A stretch of DNA of 64,000 nucleotides from assembly GCA_037349105.1 (NCBI GenBank), contig JAYJMM010000040.1, forward strand, positions 124,001 to 188,000. The letters are read 5' to 3'. The stretch's first letter is position 1; each line of letters begins with the position of its first letter. The notes under the pieces were generated by a model. That model was not told the origin of the DNA, made no database searches, and saw only the letters and a program-made list of their open reading frames with translations. Source of the DNA: Limnomonas spitsbergensis. Its lineage: Eukaryota > Chlorophyta > Chlorophyceae > Chlamydomonadales. Both the position numbers and the translations under genes were made by a program. Positions 1 to 11,657 of this stretch are shown here, one piece after another.

Positions 1-325
1 ACCCTCACACAAGCCCTCTTCAGTGCCCTCTCCCGAGCCCTCTCCAGTGCCCTCCCCCTAGCCCTCTCCCGAGTCCACCCCGAGCCCTCTCCAGTACCCT
101 CTCCAGTGCCATCCGACTCTCCGACTCCATCGCTTTAGTGTAGAATGTCTTGTTACGCACATATATTTTTCATTTTTCAAAAGGGACATCCTTCATGCAG
201 ACGCAGCTACAGACTCAACATGAACATCCGCAATAGCATTTGTTTAATGATAGACTTTCAAAGTAATGCATGATATTGTGATTGATGTAAATGGGTTTGT
301 GAGAGGGGGTGTTGATTGAAGTAAC
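1..325 (+). repeat. Partial satellite monomer (left edge)
   Basis: This is the 3' end of a monomer whose start lies outside the window: the end of the C-rich block (1-138), then the AT-richer segment leading to the first full monomer. Confidence 0.95.
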
Positions 326-357
326 TTGCAGTCATGCATGCGGTCAGACCATGGGTT

Positions 358-1287
358 CTTAATTTACTCAGGTTCATCGGGCCGAACAGCCAAGAACTCT
401 GCTGCATGGAGCACACTAGCTCAAACTGTGGGCACCAAGCCTATACAGGAGGTGAAGAGAGAGGGGGCGCTGACCACAATAATGTGCGGTAATGCAGTCG
501 TACCATGACCTATTAATTTATTCAGCTACATCTGGTAGGACAGATGAGAACCATGTAACATGGTTGGCACAAGCTCGGGGCAGTAACTGCAAGCCTAGAC
601 ATGAAGTGAAGGAAGAGATAGCGTGCGTCGACCACCATAAGCTGCGATGTTGCGGATTCATAATATATTTATGGACATCGGGCTGAACAGTCAAGAACTC
701 CGGAACATGGAGCACAAAAGCCGGGATAGTGACAGCAAGCCTATGCAGGAAGTGAAGGAAGAGAGAGTGAGCGCTGATCACAATAAGCTGCGGTGATGCG
801 GTAGGGCTATGTGTTATTAATTTACACAGGTTCAATGGGCTGAACAGCCAGGCCACTGCAGCATGGGGCGCACTAGCTCGTGCTAGTGACAAGGAGCATA
901 GACATGAACTGAATGAAGAGAGAGTGAGCGCAGACTGCAAAAAAGTTGCAGTGACGCGGCCGGGCTATGCGTTATTGTTTTACTCGGGTTCATCGGGCAG
1001 AAAAGCCAACAACTCTGCAATATGGAGCACACTAGCTCAGGCCATTAGGCAGCAAGCCTAGACAGGAAGTGAAGGACGGAATAGGGGGTGCTGACTGCAA
1101 TAAGTTGCGGTGATGCGGTCGAGCCATGTGTTATTAATTCACCCAGGTTCATCGAGCTGAACAACCAAGACATCTGCAACATGGAGCACCCTAGCTCAAA
1201 CCAGTGGGCACCAAGCCTAGACAAGAAGTGGAGGAAGAGAGAGGGGTCGCTGACCGCAACCCTCCACCGCTTGCAGAGGCATGTAGG
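358..1287 (+). repeat. Six ~150-160-bp subrepeats inside monomer 1
   Basis: Degenerate direct repeats begin near 358, 511, 656, 812, 970 and 1129. Each follows the same order: a ttaattta-like start, a tcatcgggctgaaca-like core, 'ggagcacactagctc', 'caagcctagacaggaagtgaagg', then 'gctgaccacaataa' and 'gcggtgatgcggt'. The same internal repeats occur in every monomer. Copies within a monomer are far more diverged than equivalent copies between monomers, so the 150-bp expansion is older than the 2.3-kb expansion. Confidence 0.88.
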
Positions 1288-1415
1288 GGTATGCACCTTC
1301 CACCACTTGCATGTGCAGGTGGGGGACGCACCCTCCACCACATGCATGTGCGTGTATGGGTATGCACCCTCCAATGCGTGCAAAGTCTTGTGGGGGTATG
1401 CATACCTGAGTGGTC
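1280..1415 (+). repeat. ~35-bp subrepeats inside monomer 1
   Basis: About four degenerate copies of a unit containing 'aggggtatgcaccctccacca' variants and 'gcatgtgcatg' variants lie between the 150-bp subrepeats and the next block. They recur at the same place in every monomer. Confidence 0.7.
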
Positions 1416-1544
1416 TACTAGTAGCCATCAGCCATTCCGAATCTGGAACTGCTGGCCTGCAGCTACAGCGAGCATGCACACCAAAATGGAGCTGCTGGCG
1501 AGTGGTGAGCTTCCATGCCAAAATATAAAATTATAGATGCTAGC

Positions 1545-1690
1545 CAGCTTAGTGAACAGCCTGCACCATCTGGCGAGCTTGCGCACTAGCGTGACGCTTC
1601 TGGCCATCTTGCACACCAGCTATCCACATGAAGTTGGTGGTCAGCTTGCGCACCGGCGTGCTTGGAGCTGAGGGACAACTTGCACACCAG
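1545..1690 (+). repeat. ~30-35-bp 'gagcttgcgcac' subrepeats inside monomer 1
   Basis: Degenerate copies of a unit containing 'ctggcgagcttgcgcacta', 'ctggccatcttgcacacca' and 'gtggtcagcttgcgcaccg' lie directly upstream of the C-rich block. The pattern is repeated in each monomer. Confidence 0.65.
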
Positions 1691-1691
1691 C

Positions 1692-2423
1692 ATGGAGCCC
1701 TCTCCAGTACCCTCTCCCGTGCCCTCCCCCGAGCCCTCCCCAGTACCCTCTCCCGTGCCCTCTCCAGTGCCATCCCCTGTGCCCTCCCCCGAGCCCTCTC
1801 CTGTGCGCTCCCATGAACCCTCTCCTGTAACCTATCATGTGCCCTCCCCCGTGCTTTCTCCAGTGCCATCATCCGTGCCCTCCCCCGAGCCCGCTCCAGT
1901 TCCCTCTCCAGTGCCCTCCCCCGAGCCCTCCTCAGTACCCTCTCCCGTGCCCTCTCCAGTGCCATTCCACGTGCCCTCCCTCGAGCCCTCCCCTGTACCC
2001 TCCCCTGTTCCCTCTTCCGAGCCCTCTCCAGCACCCTCTCCAGTGCCCTCCCCCGAGCCCTCTCCAGTTCCCTCTCCAGTGCCCTCCCCCAAGCCCTCTC
2101 CAGTAACCGTCCCCCGAGCCCTCCCCCGAGCCCTCCCCTGTACCCTCCCCCATGCCCTCCCCCGAGCCCTCTCATGTGCCCTCCCCCAAGCCCTCTCCAG
2201 AACCCTCCCCCGAGCCCTCATCAGAACCCTCCCCCGAGCCTTCTCTAGTGCCCTCCCCCGTGCCCTCCCCCGAGCCCTCTCCAGTACCCTCACACAAGCC
2301 CTCTTCAGTGCCCTCTCCCGAGCCCTCTCCAGTGCCCTCCCCCTAGCCCTCTCCCGAGTCCACCCCGAGCCCTCTCCAGTACCCTCTCCAGTGCCATCCG
2401 ACTCTCCGACTCCATCGCTTTAG
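1692..2423 (+). repeat. C-rich 12/24-bp minisatellite block of monomer 1
   Basis: A run of 12-bp words such as 'ccctctccagtg' and 'ccctcccccgag', often paired into 24-bp units. All C-runs lie on the + strand, so the complement has many closely spaced runs of three to five G and should be able to form G-quadruplexes. All three forward frames translate into repetitive peptides (PSPVPSPE-, ALPRALS- and [12 protein letters not shown]). The frame drifts within the block, so coding is unlikely. Confidence 0.93.
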
Positions 2424-2600
2424 TGTAGAATGCCTTGTTACGCACATATATTTTTCATTTTTCAAAAGGGACATCCTTCATGCAGACGCAGCTACAGACT
2501 CAACATGAACATCCGCAATAGCATTTGTTTAATGATAGACTTTCAAAGTAATGCATGATATTGTGATTGATGTAAATGGGTTTGTGAGAGGGGGTGTTGA
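2424..2600 (+). repeat. AT-richer segment of the satellite monomer
   Basis: This is the only stretch of the monomer without obvious internal tandem repetition. It starts 'tgtagaatgccttgt', contains 'acatatatttttcattttt', and ends 'gggtttgtgagagggggtg'. It is conserved in all monomers with a handful of substitutions. I see no gene in it. Its uniform conservation makes it the best candidate for a protein-binding or transcription-related part of the satellite. Confidence 0.6.
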
Positions 2601-2610
2601 TTGAAGTAAC

Positions 2611-4856
2611 TTGCAGTCATGCATGCGGTCAGACCATGGGTTCTTAATTTACTCAGGTTCATCGGGCCGAACAGCCAAGAACTCTGCTGCATGGAGCACA
2701 CTAGCTCAAACTGTGGGCACCAAGCCTATACAGGAGGTGAAGAGAGAGGGGGCGCTGACCACAATAATGTGCGGTAATGCAGTCGTACCATGACCTATTA
2801 ATTTATTCAGCTACATCTGGTAGAACAGATGAGAACCATGTAACATGGTTGGCACAAGCTCGGGGCAGTAACTGCAAGCCTAGACATGAAGTGAAGGAAG
2901 AGATAGCGTGCGTCGACCACCATAAGCTGCGATGTTGCGGATTCATAATATATTTATGGACATCGGGCTGAACAGTCAAGAACTCCGGAACATGGAGCAC
3001 AAAAGCCGGGATAGTGACAGCAAGCCTATGCAGGAAGTGAAGGAAGAGAGAGTGAGCGCTGATCACAATAAGCTGCGGTGATGCGGTAGGGCCATGTGTT
3101 ATTAATTTACACAAGTTCATTGGGCTGAACAGCCAGGCCACTGCAGCATGGGGCGCACTAGCTCGTGCTAGTGACAAGGAGCATAGACATGAACTGAATG
3201 AAGAGAGAGTGAGCGCAGACTGCAAAAAAGTTGCAGTGATGCGGCCGGGCTATGCGTTATTGATTTACTCGGGTTCATCGGGCAGAAACGCCAACAACTC
3301 TGCAATATGGAGCACACTAGCTCAGGCCCATAGGCAGCAAGCCTAGACAGGAAGTGAAGGACGGAATAGGGGGTGCTGACTGCAATAAGTTACGGTGATG
3401 CGGTCGAGCCATGTGTTATTAATTCATCCAGGTTCATCGAGCTGAACAACCAAGACATCTGCAACATGGAGCACCCTAGCTCAAACCAGTGGGCACCAAG
3501 CCTAGACAAGAAGTGGAGGAAGAGAGAGGGGTCGCTGACCGCAACCCTCCACCGCTTGCAGAGGCATGTAGGGGTATGCACCTTCCACCACTTGCATGTG
3601 CAGGTGGGGGACGCACCCTCCACCACATGCATGGGCGTGTATGGGTATGCACCCTCCAATGCTTGCAAAGGCATGTAGGGGTATGCATACCTGAGTGGTC
3701 TACTAGTAGCCATCAGCCATTCCGAATCTGGAACTGCTGGCCTGCAGCTACAGCGAGCATGCACACCAGCATGGAGCTGCTGGCGAGTGGTGAGCTTCCA
3801 TGCCAAAATATAAAATTATAGATGCTAGCCAGCTTAGTGAACAGCCTGCACCATCTGGCGAGCTTGCGCACTAGCGTGAAGCTTCTGGCCATCTTGCACA
3901 CCAGCTATCAGCATGAAGTTGGTGGTCAGCTTGCGCACCGGCGTGCTTGGAGCTGAGGGACAACTTGCACACCAGCATGGAGCCCTCTCCAGTACCCTCT
4001 CCCGTGCCCTCTCCAGTGCCAACCCCTGTGCCCTCCCCCAAGCCCTCTCCTGTGCCCTCCCCTGAACCCTCTCCTGTAACCTATCATGTGCCCTCCCCCG
4101 TGCTCTCTCCAGTGCCATCATCCGTGCCCTCCCCCGAGCCCTCTCCAGTTCCCTCTCCAGTGCCCTCCCCCGATCCCTCCCCAGTACCCTCTCCCGTGCC
4201 CTCTCCAGTGCCATTCCCCGTGCCCTCCCATGTACCCTCCCCCGTTCCATCTTCCGAGCCCTCTCCAGTACCCACTACAGTGCCCTCCCCCGAGCCCTCT
4301 CCAGTTCCCTCTCCAGTTCCCTCTCCAGTTCCCTCCCCAAGCCCTCTCCAGTAACCTCCCCCGAGCCCTCCCCCGAGCCCTCCCCTCTAACCTCCCATGC
4401 CCTCCCCCGAGCCCTCTCATGTGCCCTCCCCCAAGCCCTCTCCAGAACCCTCCCCCGCGCCCTCATCGGAACCCTCCCCCGAGCCTTCTCTTAGTGCCCT
4501 CCCCCGTGCCCTCCCCCGAGCCCTCTCCAGTACCCTCACACAAGCCCTCTTCAGTGCCCTCTCCCTAGCCCTCTCCAGTGCCCTCCCCCTAGCCCTCTCC
4601 CGAGTCCACCCCGAGCCCTCTCCAGTACCCTCTCCAGTGCCATCCGACTCTCCGACTCCATCGCTTTAGTTTAGAATGCCTTGTCACGCACATATATTTT
4701 TCATTTTTCAAAAGGGACATCCTTCATGCAGACGCAGCTACAGACTCAACATGAACATCCGCAATAGCATTTGTTTAATGATAGACTTTCAAAGTAATGC
4801 ATGATTTTGTGATTGATGTAAATGGGTTTGTGAGAGGGGGTGTTGATTGACGTAAC
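2611..4856 (+). repeat. Satellite monomer 2 (2246 bp)
   Basis: Complete monomer with the C-block at 3977-4669. The C-block is shorter than in monomer 1 because of small deletions, one of which changes the frame of the repetitive ORF. Confidence 0.95.
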
Positions 4857-7142
4857 TTGCAGTCATGCATGCGGTCAGACCATGGGTTCTTAATTTACTC
4901 AGCTTCATCGGGCCGAACAGCCAAGAACTCTGCTGCATGGAGCACACTAGCTCAAACTGTGGGCACCAAGCCTATACATGAGGTGAAGAGAGAGGGGGCG
5001 CTGACCACAATAATGTGCGGTAATACAGTCGTACCATGACCTATTAATTTATTCAGCTACATCTGGTAGAACAGATGAGAACCATGTAACATGGTTGGCA
5101 CAAGCTCGGGGCAGTAACTGCAAGCCTAGACATGAAGTGAAGGAAGAGATAGCGTGCGTCGACCACCATAAGCTGCGATGTTGCGGATTCATAATATATT
5201 TATGGACATCGGGCTGAACAGTCAAGAACTCCGGAACATGGAGCACAAAGCCGGGATAGTGACAGCAAGCCTATGCAGGAAGTGAAGGAAGAGAGAGTGA
5301 GCGCTGATCACAATAAGCTGCGGTGATGCGGTAGGGCCATGTGTTATTAATTTACACAAGTTCATTGGGCTGAACAGCCAGGCCACTGCAGCATGGGGCG
5401 CACTAGCTCGTGCTAGTGACAAGGAGCATAGACATGAACTGAATGAAGAGATAGTGAGCGCCGACTGCAAAAAAGTTGCAGTGATGCGGCCGGGCTATGC
5501 GTTATTGATTTACTCGGGTTCATCGGGCAGAAAAGCCAACAACTCTGCAATATGGAGCACACTAGCTCAGGCCATTAGGCAGCAAGCCTAGACAGGAAGT
5601 GAAGGACGGAATAGGGGGTGCTGACTGCAATAAGTTGCGGTGATGCGGTCGAGCCATGTGTTATTAATTCATCCATGTTCATCGAGCTGAACAACCAAGA
5701 CATCTGCAACATGGAGCACCCTAGCTCAAACCAGTGGGCACCAAGCCTAGACAAGAAGTGGAGGAAGAGAGAGGGGTCGCTGACCGCAACCCTCCACCGC
5801 TTGCATAGGCATGTAGGGGTATGCACCTTCCACCACTTGCATGTGCATGTGGGGGACGCACCCTCCACCAAATGCATGGGCGTGTATGGGTATGCACCCT
5901 CCAATGCTTGCAAAGGCATGTAGGGGTATGCATACCTGAGTGGTCTACTAGCAGCCATCAGCCATTCCGAATCTGGAACTGCTGGACTGCAGCTACAGCG
6001 AGCATGCACACCAGCATGGAGCTGCTGGCGAGTGGTGAGCTTCCATGCCAAAATATAAAATTATAGATGCTAGCCAGCTTAGTGAACAGCCTGCACCATC
6101 TGGCGAGCTTGCGCACTAGCGTGAAGCTTCTGGCCATCTTGCACACCAGCTATCAGCATGAAGTTGGTGGTCAGCTTGCGCACCGGCGTGCGTGGAGCTG
6201 AGGGACAACTTGCACACCAGCATGGAGCCCTCTCCAGTACCCTCTCCCGTGCCCTCCCCCGAGCCCTCCCCAGTACCCTCTCCCGTGCCCTCTCCAGTGC
6301 CATCCCCAGTGCCCTCCCCCAAGCCCTCTCCTGTGCCCTCCCCTGAACCCTCTCCTGTAACCTATCATGTGCCCTCCCCCGTGCTCTCTCCAGTGCCATC
6401 ATCCGTGCCCTCCCCCGAGCCCTCTCCAGTTCCCTCTCCAGTGCCCTCCCCCGAGCCCTCCCCAGTACCCTCTCCCGTGCCCCCTCCAGTGCCATTCCCC
6501 GTGCCCTCCCTCGAGACCTCCCATGTACCCTCCCCCGTTCCATCTTCCGAGCCCTCTCCAGTACCCTCTACAGTGCCCTCCCCCGAGCCCTCTCCAGTTC
6601 CCTCTCCAGTTCCCTCTCCAGTTCCCTCCCCAAGCCCTCTCCAGTAACCTCCCCCGAGCCCTCCCCCGAGCCCTCCCCTGTACCCTCCCCCCATGCCCTC
6701 CCCCGAGCCCTATCATGTGCACCTCTCCAGAACCCTCCCCCGCGCCCTCATCAGAACCCTCCCCCGAGCCTTCTCTAGTGCCCTCCCCCGTGCCCCCCCC
6801 CCCGAGCCCTCTCCAGTACCCTCACACAAGCCCTCTTCAGTGCCCTCTCCCTAGCCCTCTCCAGTGCCCTCCCCCTAGCCCTCTCCCGAGTCCACCCCGA
6901 GCCCTCTCCAGTACCCTCTCCAGTGCCATCCGACTCTCCGACTCCATCGCTTTAGTGTAGAATGCCTTGTCACGCACATATATTTTTCATTTTTCAAAAG
7001 GGACATCCTTCATGCAGACGCAGCTACAGACTCAACATGAACATCCGCAATAGCATTTGTTTAATGATAGACTTTCAAAGTAATGCATGATATTGTGATT
7101 GATGTAAATGGGTTTGTGAGAGGGGGTGTTGATTGACGTAAC
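4857..7142 (+). repeat. Satellite monomer 3 (2286 bp)
   Basis: Complete monomer with the C-block at 6222-6955. A single-base deletion at about 5248 ('cacaaagccggg' instead of 'cacaaaagccggg') is shared with monomers 4, 10 and 11. That defines a sequence subtype. Confidence 0.95.
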
Positions 7143-9399
7143 TTGCAGTCATGCATGCGGTCAGACCATGGGTTCTTAATTTACTCAGCTTCATCGGGCC
7201 GAACAGCCAAGAACTCTGCTGCATGGAGCACACTAGCTCAAACTGTGGGCACCAAGCCTATACATGAGGTGAAGAGAGAGGGGGCGCTGACCACAATAAT
7301 GTGCGGTAATACAGTCGTACCATGACCTATTAATTTATTCAGCTACATCTGGTAGAACAGATGAGAACCATGTAACATGGTTGGCACAAGCTCGGGGCAG
7401 TAACTGCAAGCCTAGACATGAAGTGAAGGAAGAGATAGCGTGCGTCGACCACCATAAGCTGCGATGTTGCGGATTCATAATATATTTATGGACATCGGGC
7501 TGAACAGTCAAGAACTCCGGAACATGGAGCACAAAGCCGGGATAGTGACAGCAAGCCTATGCAGGAAGTGAAGGAAGAGAGAGTGAGCGCTGATCACAAT
7601 AAGCTGCGGTGATGCGGTAGGGCCATGTGTTATTAATTTACACAAGTTCATTGGGCTGAACAGCCAGGCCACTGCAGCATGGGGCGCACTAGCTCGTGCT
7701 AGTGACAAGGAGCATAGACATGAACTGAATGAAGAGATAGTGAGCGCCGACTGCAAAAAAGTTGCAGTGATGCGGCCGGGCTATGCGTTATTGATTTACT
7801 CGGGTTCATCGGGCAGAAAAGCCAACAACTCTGCAATATGGAGCACACTAGCTCAGGCCATTAGGCAGCAAGCCTAGACAGGAAGTGAAGGACGGAATAG
7901 GGGGTGCTGACTGCAATAAGTTGCGGTGATGCGGTCGAGCCATGTGTTATTAATTCATCCAGGTTCATCGAGCTGAACAACCAAGACATCTGCAACATGG
8001 AGCACCCTAGCTCAAACCAGTGGGCACCAAGCCTAGACAAGAAGTGGAGGAAGAGAGAGGGGTCGCTGACCGCAACCCTCCACCGCTTGCATAGGCATGT
8101 AGGGGTATGCACCTTCCACCACTTGCATGTGCATGTGGGGGACGCACCCTCCACCACATGCATGGGCGTGTATGGGTATGCACCCTCCAATGCTTGCAAA
8201 GGCATGTAGGGGTATGCATACTTGAGTGGTCTACTAGTAGCCATCAGCCATTCCGAATCTGGAACTGCTGGCCTGCAGCTACAGCGAGCATGCACACCAG
8301 CATGGAGCTGCTGGCGAGTGGTGAGCTTCCATGCCAAAATATAAAATTATAGATGCTAGCCAGCTTAGTGAACAGCCTGCACCATCTGGCGAGCTTGCGC
8401 ACTAGCGTGAAGCTTCTGGCCATCTTGCACACCAGCTATCAGCATGAAGTTGGTGGTCAGCTTGCGCACCGGCGTGCGTGGAGCTGAGGGACAACTTGCA
8501 CACCAGCATGGAGCCCTCTCCAGTACCCTCTCCCGTGCCCTCTCCAGTGCCATCCCCTGTGCCCTCCCCCAAGCCCTCTCCTGTGCCCTCCCCTGAACCC
8601 TCTCCTGTAACCTATCATGTGCCCTCTCCCGTGCTCTCTCCAGTGCCATCATCCGTGCCCTCCCCCGAGCCCTCTCCAGTTCCCTCTCCAGTGCCCTCCC
8701 CCGAGCCCTCCCCAGTACCCTCTCCCGTGCCCTCTCCAGTGCCATTCCCCGTGCCCTCCCTCGAGCCCTCCCATGTACCCTCCCCCGTTCCATCTTCCGA
8801 GCCCTCTCCAGTACCCACTACAGTGCCCTCCCCCGAGCCCTCTCCAGTTCCCTCTCCAGTTCCATCTCCAGTTCCCTCCCCCAAGCCCTCTCCAGTAACC
8901 TCCCCCGAGCCCTCCCCCGAGCCCTCCCCTCTAACCTCCCATGCCCTCCCCCGAGCCCTCTCATGTGCCCTCCCCCAAGCCCTCTCCAGAACCCTCCCCC
9001 GCGCCCTCATCGGAACCCTCCCCCGAGCCTTCTCTTGTGCCCTCCCCCGTGCCCTCCCCCGAGCCCTCTCCAGTACCCTCACACAAGCCCTCTTCAGTGC
9101 CCTCTCCCTGGCCCTCTCCAGTGCCCTCCCCCTAGCCCTCTCCCGAGTCCACCCCGAGCCCTCTCCAGTACCCTCTCCAGTGCCATCCGACTCTCCGACT
9201 CCATCGCTTTAGTGTAGAATGCCTTGTCACGCACATATATTTTTCATTTTTCAAAAGGGACATCCTTCATGCAGACGCAGCTACAGACTCAACATGAACA
9301 TCCGCAATAGCATTTGTTTAATGATAGACTTTCAAAGTAATGCATGATATTGTGATTGATGTAAATGGGTTTGTGAGAGGGGGTGTTGATTGACGTAAC
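7143..9399 (+). repeat. Satellite monomer 4 (2257 bp)
   Basis: Complete monomer with the C-block at 8508-9212. From the middle onward it is nearly identical to monomer 5, indicating a recent local duplication or conversion. Confidence 0.95.
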
Positions 9400-11657
9400 T
9401 TGCAGTCATGCATGCGGTCAGACCATGGGTTCTTAATTTACTCAGCTTCATCGGGCCGAACAGCCAAGAACTCTGCTGCATGGAGCACACTAGCTCAAAC
9501 TGTGGGCACCAAGCCTATACATGAGGTGAAGAGAGAGGGGGCGCTGACCACAATAATGTGCGGTAATACAGTCGTACCATGACCTATTAATTTATTCAGC
9601 TACATCTGGTAGAACAGATGAGAACCATGTAACATGGTTGGCACAAGCTCGGGGCAGTAACTGCAAGCCTAGACATGAAGTGAAGGAAGAGATAGCGTGC
9701 GTCGACCATCATAAGCTGCGATGTTGCGGATTCATAATATATTTATGGACATCGGGCTGAACAGTCAAGAACTCCGGAACATGGAGCACAAAAGCCGGGA
9801 TAGTGACAGCAAGCCTATGCAGGAAGTGAAGGAAGAGAGAGTGAGCGCTGATCACAATAAGCTGCGGTGATGCGGTAGGGCCATGTGTTATTAATTTACA
9901 CAAGTTCATTGGGCTGAACAGCCAGGCCACTGCAGCATGGGGCGCACTAGCTCGTGCTAGTGACAAGGAGCATAGACATGAACTGAATGAAGAGATAGTG
10001 AGCGCCGACTGCAAAAAAGTTGCAGTGATGCGGCCGGGCTATGCGTTATTGATTTACTCGGGTTCATCGGGCAGAAAAGCCAACAACTCTGCAATATGGA
10101 GCACACTAGCTCAGGCCATTAGGCAGCAAGCCTAGACAGGAAGTGAAGGACGGAATAGGGGGTGCTGACTGCAATAAGTTGCGGTGATGCGGTCGAGCCA
10201 TGTGTTATTAATTCATCCAGGTTCATCGAGCTGAACAACCAAGACATATGCAACATGGAGCACCCTAGCTCAAACCAGTGGGCACCAAGCCTAGACAAGA
10301 AGTGGAGGAAGAGAGAGGGGTCGCTGACCGCAACCCTCCACCGCTTGCATAGGCATGTAGGGGTATGCACCTTCCACCACTTGCATGTGCATGTGGGGGA
10401 CGCACCCTCCACCACATGCATGGGCGTGTATGGGTATGCACCCTCCAATGCTTGCAAAGGCATGTAGGGGTATGCATACTTGAGTGGTCTACTAGTAGCC
10501 ATCAGCCATTCCGAATCTGGAACTGCTGGCCTGCAGCTACAGCGAGCATGCACACCAGCATGGAGCTGCTGGCGAGTGGTGAGCTTCCATGCCAAAATAT
10601 AAAATTATAGATGCTAGCCAGCTTAGTGAACAGCCTGCACCATCTGGCGAGCTTGCGCACTAGCGTGAAGCTTCTGGCCATCTTGCACACCAGCTATCAG
10701 CATGAAGTTGGTGGTCAGCTTGCGCACCGGCGTGCGTGGAGCTGAGGGACAACTTGCACACCAGCATGGAGCCCTCTCCAGTACCCTCTCCCGTGCCCTC
10801 TCCAGTGCCATCCCCTGTGCCCTCCCCCAAGCCCTCTCCTGTGCCCTCCCCTGAACCCTCTCCTGTAACCTATCATGTGCCCTCTCCCGTGCTCTCTCCA
10901 GTGCCATCATCCGTGCCCTCCCCCGAGCCCTCTCCAGTTCCCTCTCCAGTGCCCTCCCCCGAGCCCTCCCCAGTACCCTCTCCCGTGCCCTCTCCAGTGC
11001 CATTCCCCGTGCCCTCCCTCGAGCCCTCCCATGTACCCTCCCCCGTTCCATCTTCCGAGCCCTCTCCAGTACCCACTACAGCGCCCTCCCCCGAGCCCTC
11101 TCCAGTTCCCTCTCCAGTTCCATCTCCAGTTCCCTCCCCCAAGCCCTCTCCAGTAACCTCCCCCGAGCCCTCCCCCGAGCCCTCCCCTCTAACCTCCCAT
11201 GCCCTCCCCCGAGCCCTCTCATGTGCCCTCCCCCAAGCCCTCTCCAGAACCCTCCCCCGCGCCCTCATCGGAACCCTCCCCCGAGCCTTCTCTTGTGCCC
11301 TCCCCCGTGCCCTCCCCCGAGCCCTCTCCAGTACCCTCACACAAGCCCTCTTCAGTGCCCTCTCCCTGGCCCTCTCCAGTGCCCTCCCCCTAGCCCTCTC
11401 CCGAGTCCACCCCGAGCCCTCTCCAGTACCCTCTCCAGTGCCATCCGACTCTCCGACTCCATCGCTTTAGTGTAGAATGCCTTGTCACGCACATATATTT
11501 TTCATTTTTCAAAAGGGACATCCTTCATGCAGACGCAGCTACAGACTCAACATGAACATCCGCAATAGCATTTGTTTAATGATAGACTTTCAAAGTAATG
11601 CATGATATTGTGATTGATGTAAATGGGTTTGTGAGAGGGGGTGTTGATTGACGTAAC
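9400..11657 (+). repeat. Satellite monomer 5 (2258 bp)
   Basis: Complete monomer with the C-block at 10766-11470. The C-block differs from that of monomer 4 by about one substitution (acagtg versus acagcg, near 11080). Confidence 0.95.

Larger units (their letters stand above)
326..2610 (+). repeat. Satellite monomer 1 (2285 bp)
   Basis: Complete monomer with the C-rich block at 1692-2423. It carries the 'cgtgcttgg' variant before the C-block, a variant shared with monomers 2 and 12-17. Confidence 0.95.

Noticed and set aside
518..940. A 140-residue minus-strand ORF repeated in many monomers
   Set aside because: It is broken by one-base deletions in several monomers (for example 3, 4, 10 and 11), consists of translated subrepeats, and has no recognisable family.
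1045..1521. A ~158-residue minus-strand ORF present in nearly all monomers
   Set aside because: It opens with a non-ATG codon, is a translation of the subrepeats, and its similarity between monomers is explained by satellite homogenisation. No domain is recognisable.
1549..2175. Minus-strand ORFs encoding [15 protein letters not shown] or GGGHWRG repeats
   Set aside because: They are antisense readings of the C-rich minisatellite, which lacks stop codons in every frame.
1662..2423. Long + strand ORFs encoding [12 protein letters not shown] repeats in each satellite monomer, resembling hydroxyproline-rich cell wall proteins
   Set aside because: The frame drifts within the block to ALPRALS-type peptides, indels between monomers are not frame-keeping, other frames are equally open, and the starts are not preserved as a gene would be.
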